Shown: positions 1-6,850, numbered from the stretch's first letter. The stretch is 14,111 nt of DNA from Candidatus Bathyarchaeota archaeon (GCA_014859755.1 JACUTO010000025.1:1-14111); one strand, 5' to 3'. Translations and numbers: made by a program. Notes: generated by a model from the letters alone, not told the origin.

Positions 1-2
1 CC

Positions 3-191
3 CCCATAAGTGGTACAATAGAAGAGGTCAACGAAGAGTTGGAGTCCAAACCCGAGCTACTCAACGAAGACCCCTACGACAAGGGATGGCTCCTAGTCGT
101 AACCCCAACAAATCTCGACGCAGAATTGAAACAAATCATGGACTTCACTGCGTCGGTAGAGTGGCACAAAGAGCTCATAAAAGGAAGCTAA
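3..191 (+). CDS. gcvH: Glycine cleavage system H-type lipoyl protein, C-terminal part (5' end off window)
   Basis: Open frame from the left edge to TAA at 189-191, giving the last 62 residues. It begins PISGTIEEVNEEL and continues with PELLNEDPYDKGWL, the conserved second half of the H-protein barrel (family pattern PVSG.v.EvN..l...PelvN.dPYg.GWl). H protein carries a lipoyl group that shuttles the aminomethyl intermediate between P, T and L proteins of glycine cleavage. The lipoyl-lysine hairpin lies upstream of the window, so lipoylation cannot be confirmed. The C-terminal tail (TASVEWHKELIKGS) is not diagnostic. It could instead be an H-like lipoate carrier serving an Hdr-like sulfur pathway, since Hdr genes lie about 9 kb away, but nothing in the visible part supports that over plain GcvH. 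The next gene is 145 bases downstream and seems to be separately expressed. Confidence 0.8.
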   Translation, partial: PISGTIEEVNEELESKPELLNEDPYDKGWLLVVTPTNLDAELKQIMDFTASVEWHKELIKGS

Positions 192-322
192 ACGAGCCTA
201 GGATGAGTGTCGGTAGGTTTCCTCGAGTGACATGTGAAGAGCTCTTAGCATGGGTTACCCTAAATCTGTTTCACCACAGGATACAGCACTGAAAAGGAAA
301 TACAATAAGAAATGGCTGGCTA

Positions 323-332
323 GGACGTGATC
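323..332 (+). promoter_or_regulatory. Ribosome binding site of the first winged-helix gene
   Basis: GGACGTGATC differs by one base from GGAGGTGATC, the complement of the archaeal 16S rRNA 3' end, and ends four bases before the ATG at 337. It fixes that start for a very short gene. Upstream A-rich sequence (AAATACAATAAG, about 297-308) could be its TATA element. Confidence 0.6.
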
Positions 333-336
333 CAAC

Positions 337-525
337 ATGGGAAAGGTCGAAGACCAAATCATTTCGGTGCTAGAAAACTCAAGAAAACCCTTAAGTCTTG
401 TTGAGATAGCTGATCAAATAGGGAAACCCCCGAAAACCGTTTTCAAATCCTTGCGAAAACTCTTTGGAAAAGGAAAAATCGACTGCGACGCCAAGAATCA
501 TCAATATATGCTTGCAAAAGAATAG
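337..525 (+). CDS. Small winged-helix DNA-binding protein (62 aa)
   Basis: A 62-residue protein that is almost entirely one winged-helix domain. Helix 1 is about 3-14 (VEDQIISVLENS). The helix-turn-helix is about 19-43 (LSLVEIADQIG, then PPKTVFKSLRKL). A short wing follows (KGKIDCDAKNHQYMLAKE). This layout is that of compact archaeal MarR/ArsR-like or TrmB-N-like DNA-binding modules. There is no ligand or metal domain, and only one Cys (in KIDCDA). Start choice is firm because of the near-perfect ribosome site just upstream. It faces the flavin disulfide reductase gene tail to tail. Its ending (MLAKE) and fold resemble the second winged-helix protein at 6419-6676 (ALAKE). Target genes are unknown; control of the neighbouring redox genes is only inference. 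Confidence 0.75.
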   Translation: MGKVEDQIISVLENSRKPLSLVEIADQIGKPPKTVFKSLRKLFGKGKIDCDAKNHQYMLAKE

Positions 526-569
526 AAATAGTCTTGCTACATGTGAACCTTTCTCTTCGTCATCAACCA

Positions 570-607
570 GTTATAGGTTCTATGGCGCCTAACTTTTCAT
601 TTTCTTC
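570..607 (+). terminator. Possible terminator after the first winged-helix gene
   Basis: A short imperfect hairpin (GTTATAGG at 570-577 against CCTAAC at 588-593, two bases bulged) is followed by a T-rich run, TTTTCATTTTCTTC (594-607). Archaeal termination depends mainly on T-rich non-template runs, so the tract matters more than the stem. It lies between convergent genes. Confidence 0.3.
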
Positions 608-662
608 GGGTATTTATTCATCAAGCTATTACGTCTGCTCAAGCGACCTATCGCAAGTTGCT

Positions 663-1997
663 TCATAACTTGGTCATAGCATCTTCTGCTGCCCTTACAA
701 TTGGATAGACTATGGGGGATGCTGTGAGCGCAGGATGGGTGCCCATTTGAAAAGTCACTATCTCATCTACTTTCGATCTAGCTTTGATAAAGGCTGCAAG
801 AATATTTGTGGCCTCAGCTGTTGTTGAACCGCCAGAGATTTCTCCACCTAGTATCCTCTCTGTTTTCTTTTCAAATATGAGCTTCACGTTCATTTCCGCG
901 GCACCGGGCATACCGCCTGGATGCTTGTCAACGGTCGTTGCTCTTCCTATAAAGAGGTCAAATCCGGCGTCTTTCGCGATTTTTTCGGTCATCCCAGCGC
1001 CTCCCATAGCGAGATCCCTAACTATGGTTGACCACACACCTATCACGCCTTCTTGCTTTTTCCTTAACTGGGATAGGTTTGCACCGGCGATTCTGGCTTC
1101 CCATGTTGCGATGGAGGCTAATCTGAGACCTGACGGCTTTTTTGTGAAGAATGATGTTTTCTCTGCGCAGTCTCCGGCTGCGAAAATGTTCTCGTCGCTT
1201 GTTCTCATGTATGGATCGACCCATATTCCTCTTTTTTCTCCTATTTTCAGGCCTGCTTCCTTGGCAAGCTTGGTGTTTGGAGTGACTCCTATGCCGAGTA
1301 ATACCATGTCACATTTCAGTTTCTCGCCGCTACTCAGCTCTACTGCTTCGGCCTTTTTGTCTCCTACAATTCTGTCGGCTCTGTTGTTTGTCATGACGTT
1401 TACTCCTATCTCGGAAAGTCTTTTCTCGGCGCGAATGCAGAATTCCTCGTCAAAAACGAGTTGTAAACAATGGGGCAGTAGTTCAACGATTGACACGTTT
1501 AGACCTCTCTTCTTGAACTCGTCAGCGAACTCAACGCCGATAAACCCTCCGCCGATGACAACTACGTCCTTAACTTTGTTCAAACTCTTTAACAGAGCGT
1601 TTAGATAGTCAATGTCCTTGTTGACAACAAAAACGTTATCTAAGTCGATGCCTGGTATCGGTGGGACGATTGGGGATGCCCCAGTTGCCAATACTAGCTT
1701 ATCAAAACCTATGGTTTCGCCCCTTGAAGTGGCAACCGTCTTTTTGTCCCTATCTATGGATTGGACCTCATCCACAACGAGTTCAATACCATTTTTTGAA
1801 AGTATAGCGTCAGGTATGACGTCTTTGTCTGTAGAGCCTAGGGTTCCGAAGATATATGGAATGGCGCATGGAACACATACCTGTTCTTCCTTTCTAACAA
1901 GGGTAATCTTAGCATCTTTGTAGTATTGTCTCGCAGTCATACCTACAACGATACCCGCCGCACTTCCACCAACAATTAATATATCCGATTTCTTCAT
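663..1997 (-). CDS. FAD-dependent pyridine nucleotide-disulfide oxidoreductase (NADH oxidase / CoA-disulfide reductase family)
   Basis: A 444-residue two-dinucleotide-domain flavoprotein. The N-terminal FAD motif is DILIVGGSAAG (5-15). The redox Cys is C44 in CVPCAIPY, the position used by NADH oxidases and CoA-disulfide reductases (..CxiPY), with a second Cys at 41. NAD(P)H binds at VVVIGGGFIGVEFA (145-158). The second FAD motif is IFAAGDCAE (271-279). The C-terminal dimerisation domain ends in GTHPALTASPIVYPIV. Known family reactions are NAD(P)H-driven reduction of O2, CoA-disulfide, or sulfur/polysulfide via CoA persulfide; sequence alone does not choose among them. It lies divergent to hydBGDA, which makes a link to sulfur or thiol redox plausible. 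Start: ATG at 1997 puts the FAD motif at the usual distance. A longer frame from a TTG at 2072 would cross the likely TATA box and adds nothing conserved. The protein should be cytosolic; no signal peptide or membrane segment is seen. Confidence 0.85.
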   Translation of the reverse strand: MKKSDILIVGGSAAGIVVGMTARQYYKDAKITLVRKEEQVCVPCAIPYIFGTLGSTDKDVIPDAILSKNGIELVVDEVQSIDRDKKTVATSRGETIGFDKLVLATGASPIVPPIPGIDLDNVFVVNKDIDYLNALLKSLNKVKDVVVIGGGFIGVEFADEFKKRGLNVSIVELLPHCLQLVFDEEFCIRAEKRLSEIGVNVMTNNRADRIVGDKKAEAVELSSGEKLKCDMVLLGIGVTPNTKLAKEAGLKIGEKRGIWVDPYMRTSDENIFAAGDCAEKTSFFTKKPSGLRLASIATWEARIAGANLSQLRKKQEGVIGVWSTIVRDLAMGGAGMTEKIAKDAGFDLFIGRATTVDKHPGGMPGAAEMNVKLIFEKKTERILGGEISGGSTTAEATNILAAFIKARSKVDEIVTFQMGTHPALTASPIVYPIVRAAEDAMTKL

Positions 1998-2030
1998 CTC
2001 AATCTTCCTTCGAGAGGCTAGGTCTTTGTC

Positions 2031-2050
2031 GAATAAGTTTATTAATTTTT
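2031..2050 (-). promoter_or_regulatory. Likely TATA box of the flavin disulfide reductase
   Basis: On the minus strand this reads AAAAATTAATAAACTTATTC, the most A/T-rich block in the divergent gap. A start site about 25 bases downstream (near 2013) would give a leader of roughly 15 bases before ATG 1997. This supports the shorter start. Confidence 0.45.
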
Positions 2051-2173
2051 TTGACTTATCTACAATGCCCAATTTTGTTGTTTACAGACTTTTTCAGATC
2101 AAGAAAGTTGAGGACACGGTTGCTAACTGAAGCGAAGATTTAATGAAGAATCAGAGGAGAGGACGCTATTAGT

Positions 2174-2185
2174 AAGATTTATAGA
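2174..2185 (+). promoter_or_regulatory. Likely TATA box of the hydBGDA operon
   Basis: AAGATTTATAGA has a purine-rich BRE-like start followed by TTTATA. Transcription would begin near 2206-2210, about 45 bases before the chosen hydB start. It sits in a 256-base region shared with the divergent disulfide reductase, so one regulator could act on both. Confidence 0.4.
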
Positions 2186-2241
2186 CGGCAACAGCGTTAT
2201 TTGTGTTTTCAAACAGTTTGAAATTTTAGGAAGACTCGGTA

Positions 2242-2247
2242 GGAGTG
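2242..2247 (+). promoter_or_regulatory. Ribosome binding site deciding the hydB start
   Basis: GGAGTG (continuing GGAGTGGA, like GGAGGTGA) ends six bases before GTG 2254. A GTG three codons earlier, at 2245, lies inside this element and would leave it too close to function. Confidence 0.55.
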
Positions 2248-2253
2248 GAAATC

Positions 2254-3261
2254 GTGCAATATGTAAAATTGCCTAAAGAAAACCTCGACGCTTTCGTGGA
2301 AAACTTGAAAACTTATGGAAAGGTTTATGGTCCCATAAAAATCGGCGAATCCCACTCTTTTCAGGAGATCAAAAATTCGAAAGAAATGGATCTCGACTAC
2401 ACGAGAACGATGATTCCCCCTAAGAAATTCTTCCTGAAGCTTAAGGAAAGAATATTCATCTTTGATGAAGAAAAAGGCGAGTACGAGGAAACCCTTGAAG
2501 AAGGAAAAACTGTTGTGTTTGGGGTGCATCCATGCGACATCAATGCGCTGAAACTCATGGACAAAATCTACTTAGACGAAACTCCGGACAAATACTACAA
2601 AATGAGAAGAGAGAACGCGGTAATAATAGGCTATAGTTGCCACCCAGACGAATACTGTTTCTGCCAGTCCCTAGGAACCAATTATGCTACGGACGGATTC
2701 GACCTGTTTCTCCACGAACTGAAAGACGGATTCTTCGTAAGAATCGGAAGCGACAAGGGAAACGCAATTGCAAGCGAGAATTCAGAGTTGACAAAGGATG
2801 TGAAAAGCAGCGATATAGAAGAGTTTAGAGAGGCTGAGAGAAAGAGGGAAGAAGAGTACACCCTTGAATTAAACATTCGTGGAATTACGGACATGCTTTG
2901 TCTCGCCTACGAAAGTGACGTTTGGAAAGAATACGCTGACAGATGCTTTGGCTGTGGCAGTTGCAACATAGTTTGCCCTACTTGCAGATGCTATGACGTT
3001 GTTGACAATGTTAATTTGGACCTAAAGAGCGGCGAAAGGCTGAGAAGGCTGGATTCCTGTATGCTTAGAAAACACGGTTTAGTCGCGGGGGGCCTGAACT
3101 TTAGGCCCACAAGAATTGAGAGGCTTAGAAACAGGTTTAACTGCAAGGGAAGTCTGAAGGAAGATTTGCTGAACTGCGTTGGTTGTGGGAGATGTACCGT
3201 ATATTGTCCCTCAGAAATAGATTATGTTGAAGTTCTCAAGAAGGTAAGAGGTGAGCTATGA
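2254..3261 (+). CDS. hydB: Sulfhydrogenase-type [NiFe] hydrogenase beta subunit (iron-sulfur)
   Basis: A 335-residue electron-transfer subunit of the group 3b (Pyrococcus SHI-like) hydrogenase. It passes electrons between the HydDA hydrogenase dimer and the flavoprotein HydG. Cys groups: C129/C135/C137 in CHPDEYCFC; CFGCGSCNIVCPTCRC (C231, 234, 237, 241, 244, 246); and CVGCGRCTVYCP (C308, 311, 314, 318). The last two are the two halves of a dicluster ferredoxin fold, separated by about 65 residues. The conserved stretches IPPKKFF, VHPCDINALK and GLVAGGLNFRPT are typical of the family, which also includes subunit A of anaerobic sulfite reductase. With GTG 2254 the protein begins MQYVKLPKEN, matching how I recall the Pyrococcus beta subunit starting. 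It overlaps hydG by four bases (ATGA), which implies translational coupling. Confidence 0.9.
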   Translation: MQYVKLPKENLDAFVENLKTYGKVYGPIKIGESHSFQEIKNSKEMDLDYTRTMIPPKKFFLKLKERIFIFDEEKGEYEETLEEGKTVVFGVHPCDINALKLMDKIYLDETPDKYYKMRRENAVIIGYSCHPDEYCFCQSLGTNYATDGFDLFLHELKDGFFVRIGSDKGNAIASENSELTKDVKSSDIEEFREAERKREEEYTLELNIRGITDMLCLAYESDVWKEYADRCFGCGSCNIVCPTCRCYDVVDNVNLDLKSGERLRRLDSCMLRKHGLVAGGLNFRPTRIERLRNRFNCKGSLKEDLLNCVGCGRCTVYCPSEIDYVEVLKKVRGEL

Positions 3262-4139
3262 TGGAAAACGTACTCCTTCCAAACCTAGCGAAGATTGTGA
3301 GAACTGAAAAGATGACGGCGATAGAAAGATTTCTCCAAGCGGAACTATTGGATGAAGAATTCGCAGAGGAGTTCGATTATAAGCCGGGACAGTTCATGGA
3401 AGTCAGCGTTATGGGCGTGGGAGAAGCCCCAATTTCCACATGTTCCATACCAACCAAAAAAGGTCTCATCGATTTGTGCGTCAGAAACGTGGGACGGGTC
3501 ACCAATGCACTCCATCACCTAGACGTAGGGTCGCTTGTGGGAATAAGGGGTCCCTACGGAAACGGATTTCCAATGGAGGAAATGGAAGGGAGCAACTTAC
3601 TGCTGGTGGCTGGAGGCCTAGGCGTCGCGCCCCTCAGATCTGTTCTTCAATACGCCCTAAAAAACAGAGCGAAATACAAGGACATAACTGTCTTCTATGG
3701 TATCAGGACCTATGACACCATGTTGTTCAGAGACGAATTCTACAACCTTCTTGCGGAAGGCGACAAGTTGGGTTGCAAATTTTTCTTATCTTATGAAGAC
3801 TCGAACGATAAACAGTGTCTTTCGTTAGAAGCAGAGCACAGTAGCAGGTGCATGACCGGTGTCGTAACCAAGTTGTTTGAAAGAATAGAAGTGTCTCCCA
3901 AAGATACGTATGCCATAATCTGCGGTCCACCTATAATGTACAAATTCGTCGTGCGACAACTTACGAAGAGCAACGTTCCTCCAGAGAAGATATACATGAC
4001 CCTTGAAAGAAGGATGAAGTGTGGAATAGGAAAATGTGGCCACTGCATAGTAGGCGACGGGACGTCCATAAAATACGTCTGCAAAGACGGTCCAGTGTTT
4101 ACCTACTGGGACGCCCTTCATACGAAAGGCATGATTTAG
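3258..4139 (+). CDS. hydG: Sulfhydrogenase-type hydrogenase gamma subunit (FAD, NAD(P)-binding, [2Fe-2S])
   Basis: A 293-residue ferredoxin-NADP reductase-like flavoprotein, the diaphorase end of the complex where NAD(P)+/NAD(P)H reacts. FAD-domain signatures: EAPISTCSIP (57-66, the RxYS-like loop) and RGPYGNGFP (97-105). The pyridine-nucleotide domain has VAGGLGVAPLRS (117-128) and CGPPIMY (222-228). A C-terminal [2Fe-2S] motif, C255-x4-C260-x2-C263-x11-C275 (CGIGKCGHC...VCKDGP), matches the dihydroorotate-dehydrogenase-K type electron-transfer family. It starts at ATGATGG, so Met1 or Met2 may be used; the stop of hydB overlaps. The pairing of NAD(P)-binding HydG with HydB indicates a cytosolic bidirectional enzyme rather than a membrane one. 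NADPH preference is expected from the family but not readable here. Confidence 0.9.
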   Translation: MMENVLLPNLAKIVRTEKMTAIERFLQAELLDEEFAEEFDYKPGQFMEVSVMGVGEAPISTCSIPTKKGLIDLCVRNVGRVTNALHHLDVGSLVGIRGPYGNGFPMEEMEGSNLLLVAGGLGVAPLRSVLQYALKNRAKYKDITVFYGIRTYDTMLFRDEFYNLLAEGDKLGCKFFLSYEDSNDKQCLSLEAEHSSRCMTGVVTKLFERIEVSPKDTYAIICGPPIMYKFVVRQLTKSNVPPEKIYMTLERRMKCGIGKCGHCIVGDGTSIKYVCKDGPVFTYWDALHTKGMI

Positions 4140-4144
4140 GAGGT
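4138..4144 (+). promoter_or_regulatory. Ribosome binding site for the TTG-started hydD
   Basis: AGGAGGT, a perfect anti-16S match, overlaps the TAG stop of hydG and ends eight bases before TTG 4153. It explains how a TTG start is used and ties hydD translation to hydG. Confidence 0.7.
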
Positions 4145-4152
4145 ATATAACT

Positions 4153-4953
4153 TTGGCAAAACCCAAAATCGGTATTTACGGTCTCACTGGCTGCGCTGGC
4201 GACCAGCTGATGATTCTGAACCTTGAAGATGAATTGCTGGACCTACTGAGCAAATTGGACGTAAAATCTTTCATCATGGCAAGTAGTGCCCATGATGAAA
4301 CCGACTTGGATATAGCATTCGTTGAAGGTTCTGTCAGTACTGAAGAAGGTTTGGAGCGTCTGAAGGACATAAGAAAGAGAAGCAAGATGCTCATCGCCAT
4401 AGGAGACTGCGCTGTATGGGGATGCGTTCAAGCCATGAGAAACCAGGAGATGAGCATGGAAGAAAAGATGAGGAAAGTATACAATAAAGAAGAAAACTTT
4501 TATGATGTGCTTGAGCCAAAAGGCCTTTCAGCTTATGTAAATGTCGATCTAGAGATACCAGGCTGTCCCATTGACAAAACTGAGTTTCTTCATGCAGTTC
4601 TTTCACTACTGCACGGTGACTTACCAGAAGTAAAAGATTATCCAGTGTGCGTTGAATGCAAGCTCAACGAATACCCGTGCTTACTTGTAGAAAAGGGAAT
4701 GCCATGTCTAGGACCAATAATAGTTGCAGGTTGTAACGCATTATGCCCAGGATTAGGAGTAGACTGCATCGGATGCAGAGGGCCTATCAAGGATGAGACA
4801 AACGCTGCAGAAGAGCTAACCATTCTGAAGGAGAAGGGCTACGACGAAAGATACATCGAAAACAGACTGAGATTCTTCGGAGCAAACTTTGAGGGAATAG
4901 CCAAAATATCCAAAATGCTCAGAGAAAAAACAAGTGGCAAAGGAGGCGAATAA
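4153..4953 (+). CDS. hydD: Group 3b [NiFe] hydrogenase small (delta) subunit with unusual proximal-cluster ligands
   Basis: A 266-residue small subunit that should carry three iron-sulfur clusters between the active site in HydA and HydB. Normal family features: KIGIYGLTGC at the N-terminus, DIAFVEGSVSTEE (53-65), GDCAVWG (85-90), PGCP (C138), then CVECKLNEYPC (C166, 169, 176), CLGP (C185), GCNALCPG (C194, 198) and CIGCRGP (C205, 208) for the other two clusters. Odd: the N-terminal CxxC that supplies two proximal-cluster ligands reads C14-A-G-D17, so the second Cys is Asp. A Cys at 91 (GDCAVWGC) sits five residues after the expected ligand C86, where related enzymes usually have Gly. All other ligands are intact and the gene lies in a clean operon, so this is a variant site rather than a dead gene. 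The TTG start is set by a strong ribosome site. Confidence 0.9.
   Translation: MAKPKIGIYGLTGCAGDQLMILNLEDELLDLLSKLDVKSFIMASSAHDETDLDIAFVEGSVSTEEGLERLKDIRKRSKMLIAIGDCAVWGCVQAMRNQEMSMEEKMRKVYNKEENFYDVLEPKGLSAYVNVDLEIPGCPIDKTEFLHAVLSLLHGDLPEVKDYPVCVECKLNEYPCLLVEKGMPCLGPIIVAGCNALCPGLGVDCIGCRGPIKDETNAAEELTILKEKGYDERYIENRLRFFGANFEGIAKISKMLREKTSGKGGE
4942..4946 (+). promoter_or_regulatory. Ribosome binding site deciding the hydA start
   Basis: GGAGG lies eight bases before ATG 4955 and inside the end of hydD. It supports that ATG over an upstream in-frame GTG at 4934, which would begin before the site and overlap hydD. Confidence 0.65.
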
Positions 4954-4954
4954 A

Positions 4955-6244
4955 ATGAGTAAAGAAATAATAGTAGAACATTTGGCTAGGGTTGAAGGCC
5001 ACGGAGGAATAGAGGTTACAGTTGAAGGTGAAAAAGTAAAAGACGTCAAGATGGGGATTTTTGAAGGCCCAAGATTCTTTGAGGCGATCATCGAGGGCGT
5101 AAAGTATGACAAGGTTCCGGATGTAATGAGAAGAATCTGCGCAATATGCACTGCAGCCCATAGCCTCGCGTCTATTCGCGCCATTGAGAAGGCCTTCAAA
5201 GTCGGGGTTACCCCCCAGACAAAGTTGCTAAGAGACCTCCTCATACACGGAGAGATGATTGAAAGCCACGGATTACATGTATTCATGCTCGCGCTTCCAG
5301 ACTACTTAGGATATCCAGATGCAATAAGCATGGTTGACAAGTATGCCAGGGAAGTGAAAGCGGCGCTCCAACTGAAAAAGGCGGGAAACATGATCCACAT
5401 CGCTTTGAGTGGAAGGGAAGTCCACGGCATGAACGAACGCGTAGGAGGCTTTTCAACCATACCAAAAGAGGAAGACCTGCTAACAATTAGGAAAGCCATG
5501 GAAAGCTCAAAAGCAACAGCTGAACTTGCCGTAAAACTTTTTACATCCTTGGACATCCCTATTTTTGCTCACTCAGACAACAGTCTTATGGCGTTGGATC
5601 CTGGAGAAAAATTCGGATATATTGGCGATTACGTGCTGATTTCCGATGGAGAAAGGAGAAGAGTTGAAGAGTACAAACAACTGACGAACGAAAAAGTGGT
5701 GAAACACTCCCATGCAAAGCATTCTTCTTACAAGGGTTCTCCCTTCATGGTTGGAGCCCTTCCCAGAGTTTTGCTTTGCAAAGACAAACTCTACGGAACA
5801 GCTAAAGAGCTATTTAAAGAACACGAAGACAAGCTGGATCAGAGAAATTCCCTAAACAATAACTTGGCCCAAGCAATAGAACTCGTCCACTGCGTAGACA
5901 GATGCATCGAAGACATAGACAAGCTTTTGAGCAACGGGCTTGAAAAAGAGGAACTAGTACAAATTGAGCCAAGAGAAAGCTCTGCAGTCAACGCTGTAGA
6001 GGCTCCGAGGGGAATCCTCTACCACGACTATTCCTTCGACGAAAACGGTTGCGTAACTAAAGCCAACGTGATAACGCCCACGGCTATGAACTGTGCTAAC
6101 ATAGAGAAGGACTTTAGGGTCACTGTTGGAAGACTAGTCGCTGAGAGAAAGAAGAATTTAGAAGCACCTCTTGAGCTAATTGCAAGAGCCTACGATCCTT
6201 GCATATCCTGCTCGGCGCATCTAATCAAAGTGAAGTTTCTCTAA
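4955..6244 (+). CDS. hydA: Group 3b [NiFe] hydrogenase large (alpha) subunit, catalytic
   Basis: A 429-residue catalytic subunit holding the Ni-Fe(CN)2CO site where H2 is split or made. The four metal-binding cysteines are present: RRICAICTAAHS (C62, C65) near the N-terminus and DPCISCSAH (C416, C419) at the C-terminus. ARVEGHGGIEV (11-21) is the usual N-terminal signature. Only seven residues (LIKVKFL) follow the His where the maturation protease normally cuts. The tail is therefore very short, as I recall for Pyrococcus soluble hydrogenase, and whether it is removed is open. ATG 4955 is one base after the hydD stop. The gene ends the operon; no hydrogenase maturation gene follows in the window. 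It should be soluble and cytosolic with HydB, HydG and HydD. Confidence 0.93.
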   Translation: MSKEIIVEHLARVEGHGGIEVTVEGEKVKDVKMGIFEGPRFFEAIIEGVKYDKVPDVMRRICAICTAAHSLASIRAIEKAFKVGVTPQTKLLRDLLIHGEMIESHGLHVFMLALPDYLGYPDAISMVDKYAREVKAALQLKKAGNMIHIALSGREVHGMNERVGGFSTIPKEEDLLTIRKAMESSKATAELAVKLFTSLDIPIFAHSDNSLMALDPGEKFGYIGDYVLISDGERRRVEEYKQLTNEKVVKHSHAKHSSYKGSPFMVGALPRVLLCKDKLYGTAKELFKEHEDKLDQRNSLNNNLAQAIELVHCVDRCIEDIDKLLSNGLEKEELVQIEPRESSAVNAVEAPRGILYHDYSFDENGCVTKANVITPTAMNCANIEKDFRVTVGRLVAERKKNLEAPLELIARAYDPCISCSAHLIKVKFL

Positions 6245-6418
6245 GAGGACTGCAAACAGGCCGGAAATGCTAGTTTGAGCGGTAGTCTACAGCATCTTCA
6301 AGAGTGATGGTCTGTAAGGCATAAGATTAATCGTTGCGTGCCGAAATCAAAGTTTTATTATGATTAGCGACGCACATTCATGGTTACGCAGAAAGGAAAC
6401 GGTTTGTTGCGCGCGCTT

Positions 6419-6676
6419 CTATTCTTTAGCCAAAGCGTATGTTAGATAGCCCTCTTTCTCGCCAACGACTCTAACCTTACGAAACTGTGTTAGGGCAGTT
6501 ACATATTTGAAAACGTCGCTCGTCTGTAGTCCAGTTGCCTCCGAAATTTCTGGTATGGTTGCTGATCCTCTGTTCTTGATCTCCTTCAAGACGAGTCCCT
6601 GTTTTTTCTTATATTCAGCCACAGCCTTCGCCTTGGCTTTATTTACCTTTCGCTTTTCCTCCGACATAGGCTTCAT
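6419..6676 (-). CDS. Small winged-helix DNA-binding protein (about 85 aa)
   Basis: A basic N-terminal stretch (SEEKRKVNKAKAKAVAEYKKKQ) likely forms a long charged helix. It is followed by a winged helix: VLKEIKNRGSATIPEISEATG, then LQTSDVFKYVTALTQFRKV as recognition helix region, and a wing ending GYLTYALAKE. No ligand domain and no cysteines from ATG 6676. Starts: an ATG at 6712 gives 97 residues but runs through the likely TATA box. ATG 6676 or ATG 6667 fit better, with a short or absent leader. It is downstream of mvhA on the same strand with its own A/T-rich promoter, and convergent with hydA. It resembles the protein at 337-525 in domain and last residues. A regulatory role for the two hydrogenase operons is suggested only by position. 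Confidence 0.7.
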   Translation of the reverse strand: MKPMSEEKRKVNKAKAKAVAEYKKKQGLVLKEIKNRGSATIPEISEATGLQTSDVFKYVTALTQFRKVRVVGEKEGYLTYALAKE

Positions 6677-6708
6677 CTTTAAACGTAGTGAACATGAGAC
6701 TACTATAA

Positions 6709-6726
6709 GCATATTTTTAACTTTTT
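6709..6726 (-). promoter_or_regulatory. Likely TATA box of the second winged-helix gene
   Basis: Minus-strand AAAAAGTTAAAAATATGC. A start site about 25 bases further would lie close to the ATG at 6676, giving a nearly leaderless message. This also argues against the ATG at 6712, which is inside the box. Confidence 0.45.
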
Positions 6727-6804
6727 CTCTAAATTTGTGAAATTTTACTAACCAAGTGAGGAAAGAGTAATGGTTGGAAAGTTGAGGTGAGATTATTGGG
6801 AAGA

Positions 6805-6850
6805 GCTCCGAGCGACATTCGAACCCCGTGAACTGCGGCTTTCAAGACGT
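6805..6850 (-). pseudogene. tRNA 3'-half-like remnant (tentative)
   Basis: Read on the minus strand this stretch has, in tRNA order and spacing, an anticodon-arm-like CTTGAAAGCCGCAG, a T-loop-like GGTTCGAAT, and an acceptor-like CGCTCGGAGC. The corresponding stems do not pair properly: the T-stem has G-G and C-C oppositions and the anticodon stem has two mismatches. No 5' half precedes it, because mvhA coding sequence does. It is therefore not a working tRNA. It could be a decayed tRNA gene end, such as that left by integration or rearrangement, or a chance resemblance. Confidence 0.35.

Noticed and set aside
86..292. 68-codon + strand frame near the left edge
   Set aside because: It overlaps the H-protein gene in another frame, has no ribosome site or recognisable motif, and its second half is just the short gap before the winged-helix gene.
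641..663. Hairpin AAGCGAC...GTTGCTT at the end of the disulfide reductase gene
   Set aside because: Seven pairs including a G-T, a nine-base loop and no following T-run on the minus strand. Too weak to call a terminator.
784..1608. Long + strand open frame (274 codons) across the disulfide reductase
   Set aside because: It is antisense to a clearly recognisable flavoprotein. Its translation has no family motif and is Ser/Pro/Phe-rich, as expected from reading the opposite strand of a conserved gene.
6245..6418. Repeat-like pair GATTAATCGTTGCGTGC and GATTAGCGACGCAC after hydA
   Set aside because: They share only GATTA and a loosely similar G/C-rich end, do not form an inverted repeat, and show no link to a gene. 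No other feature is evident in this gap.
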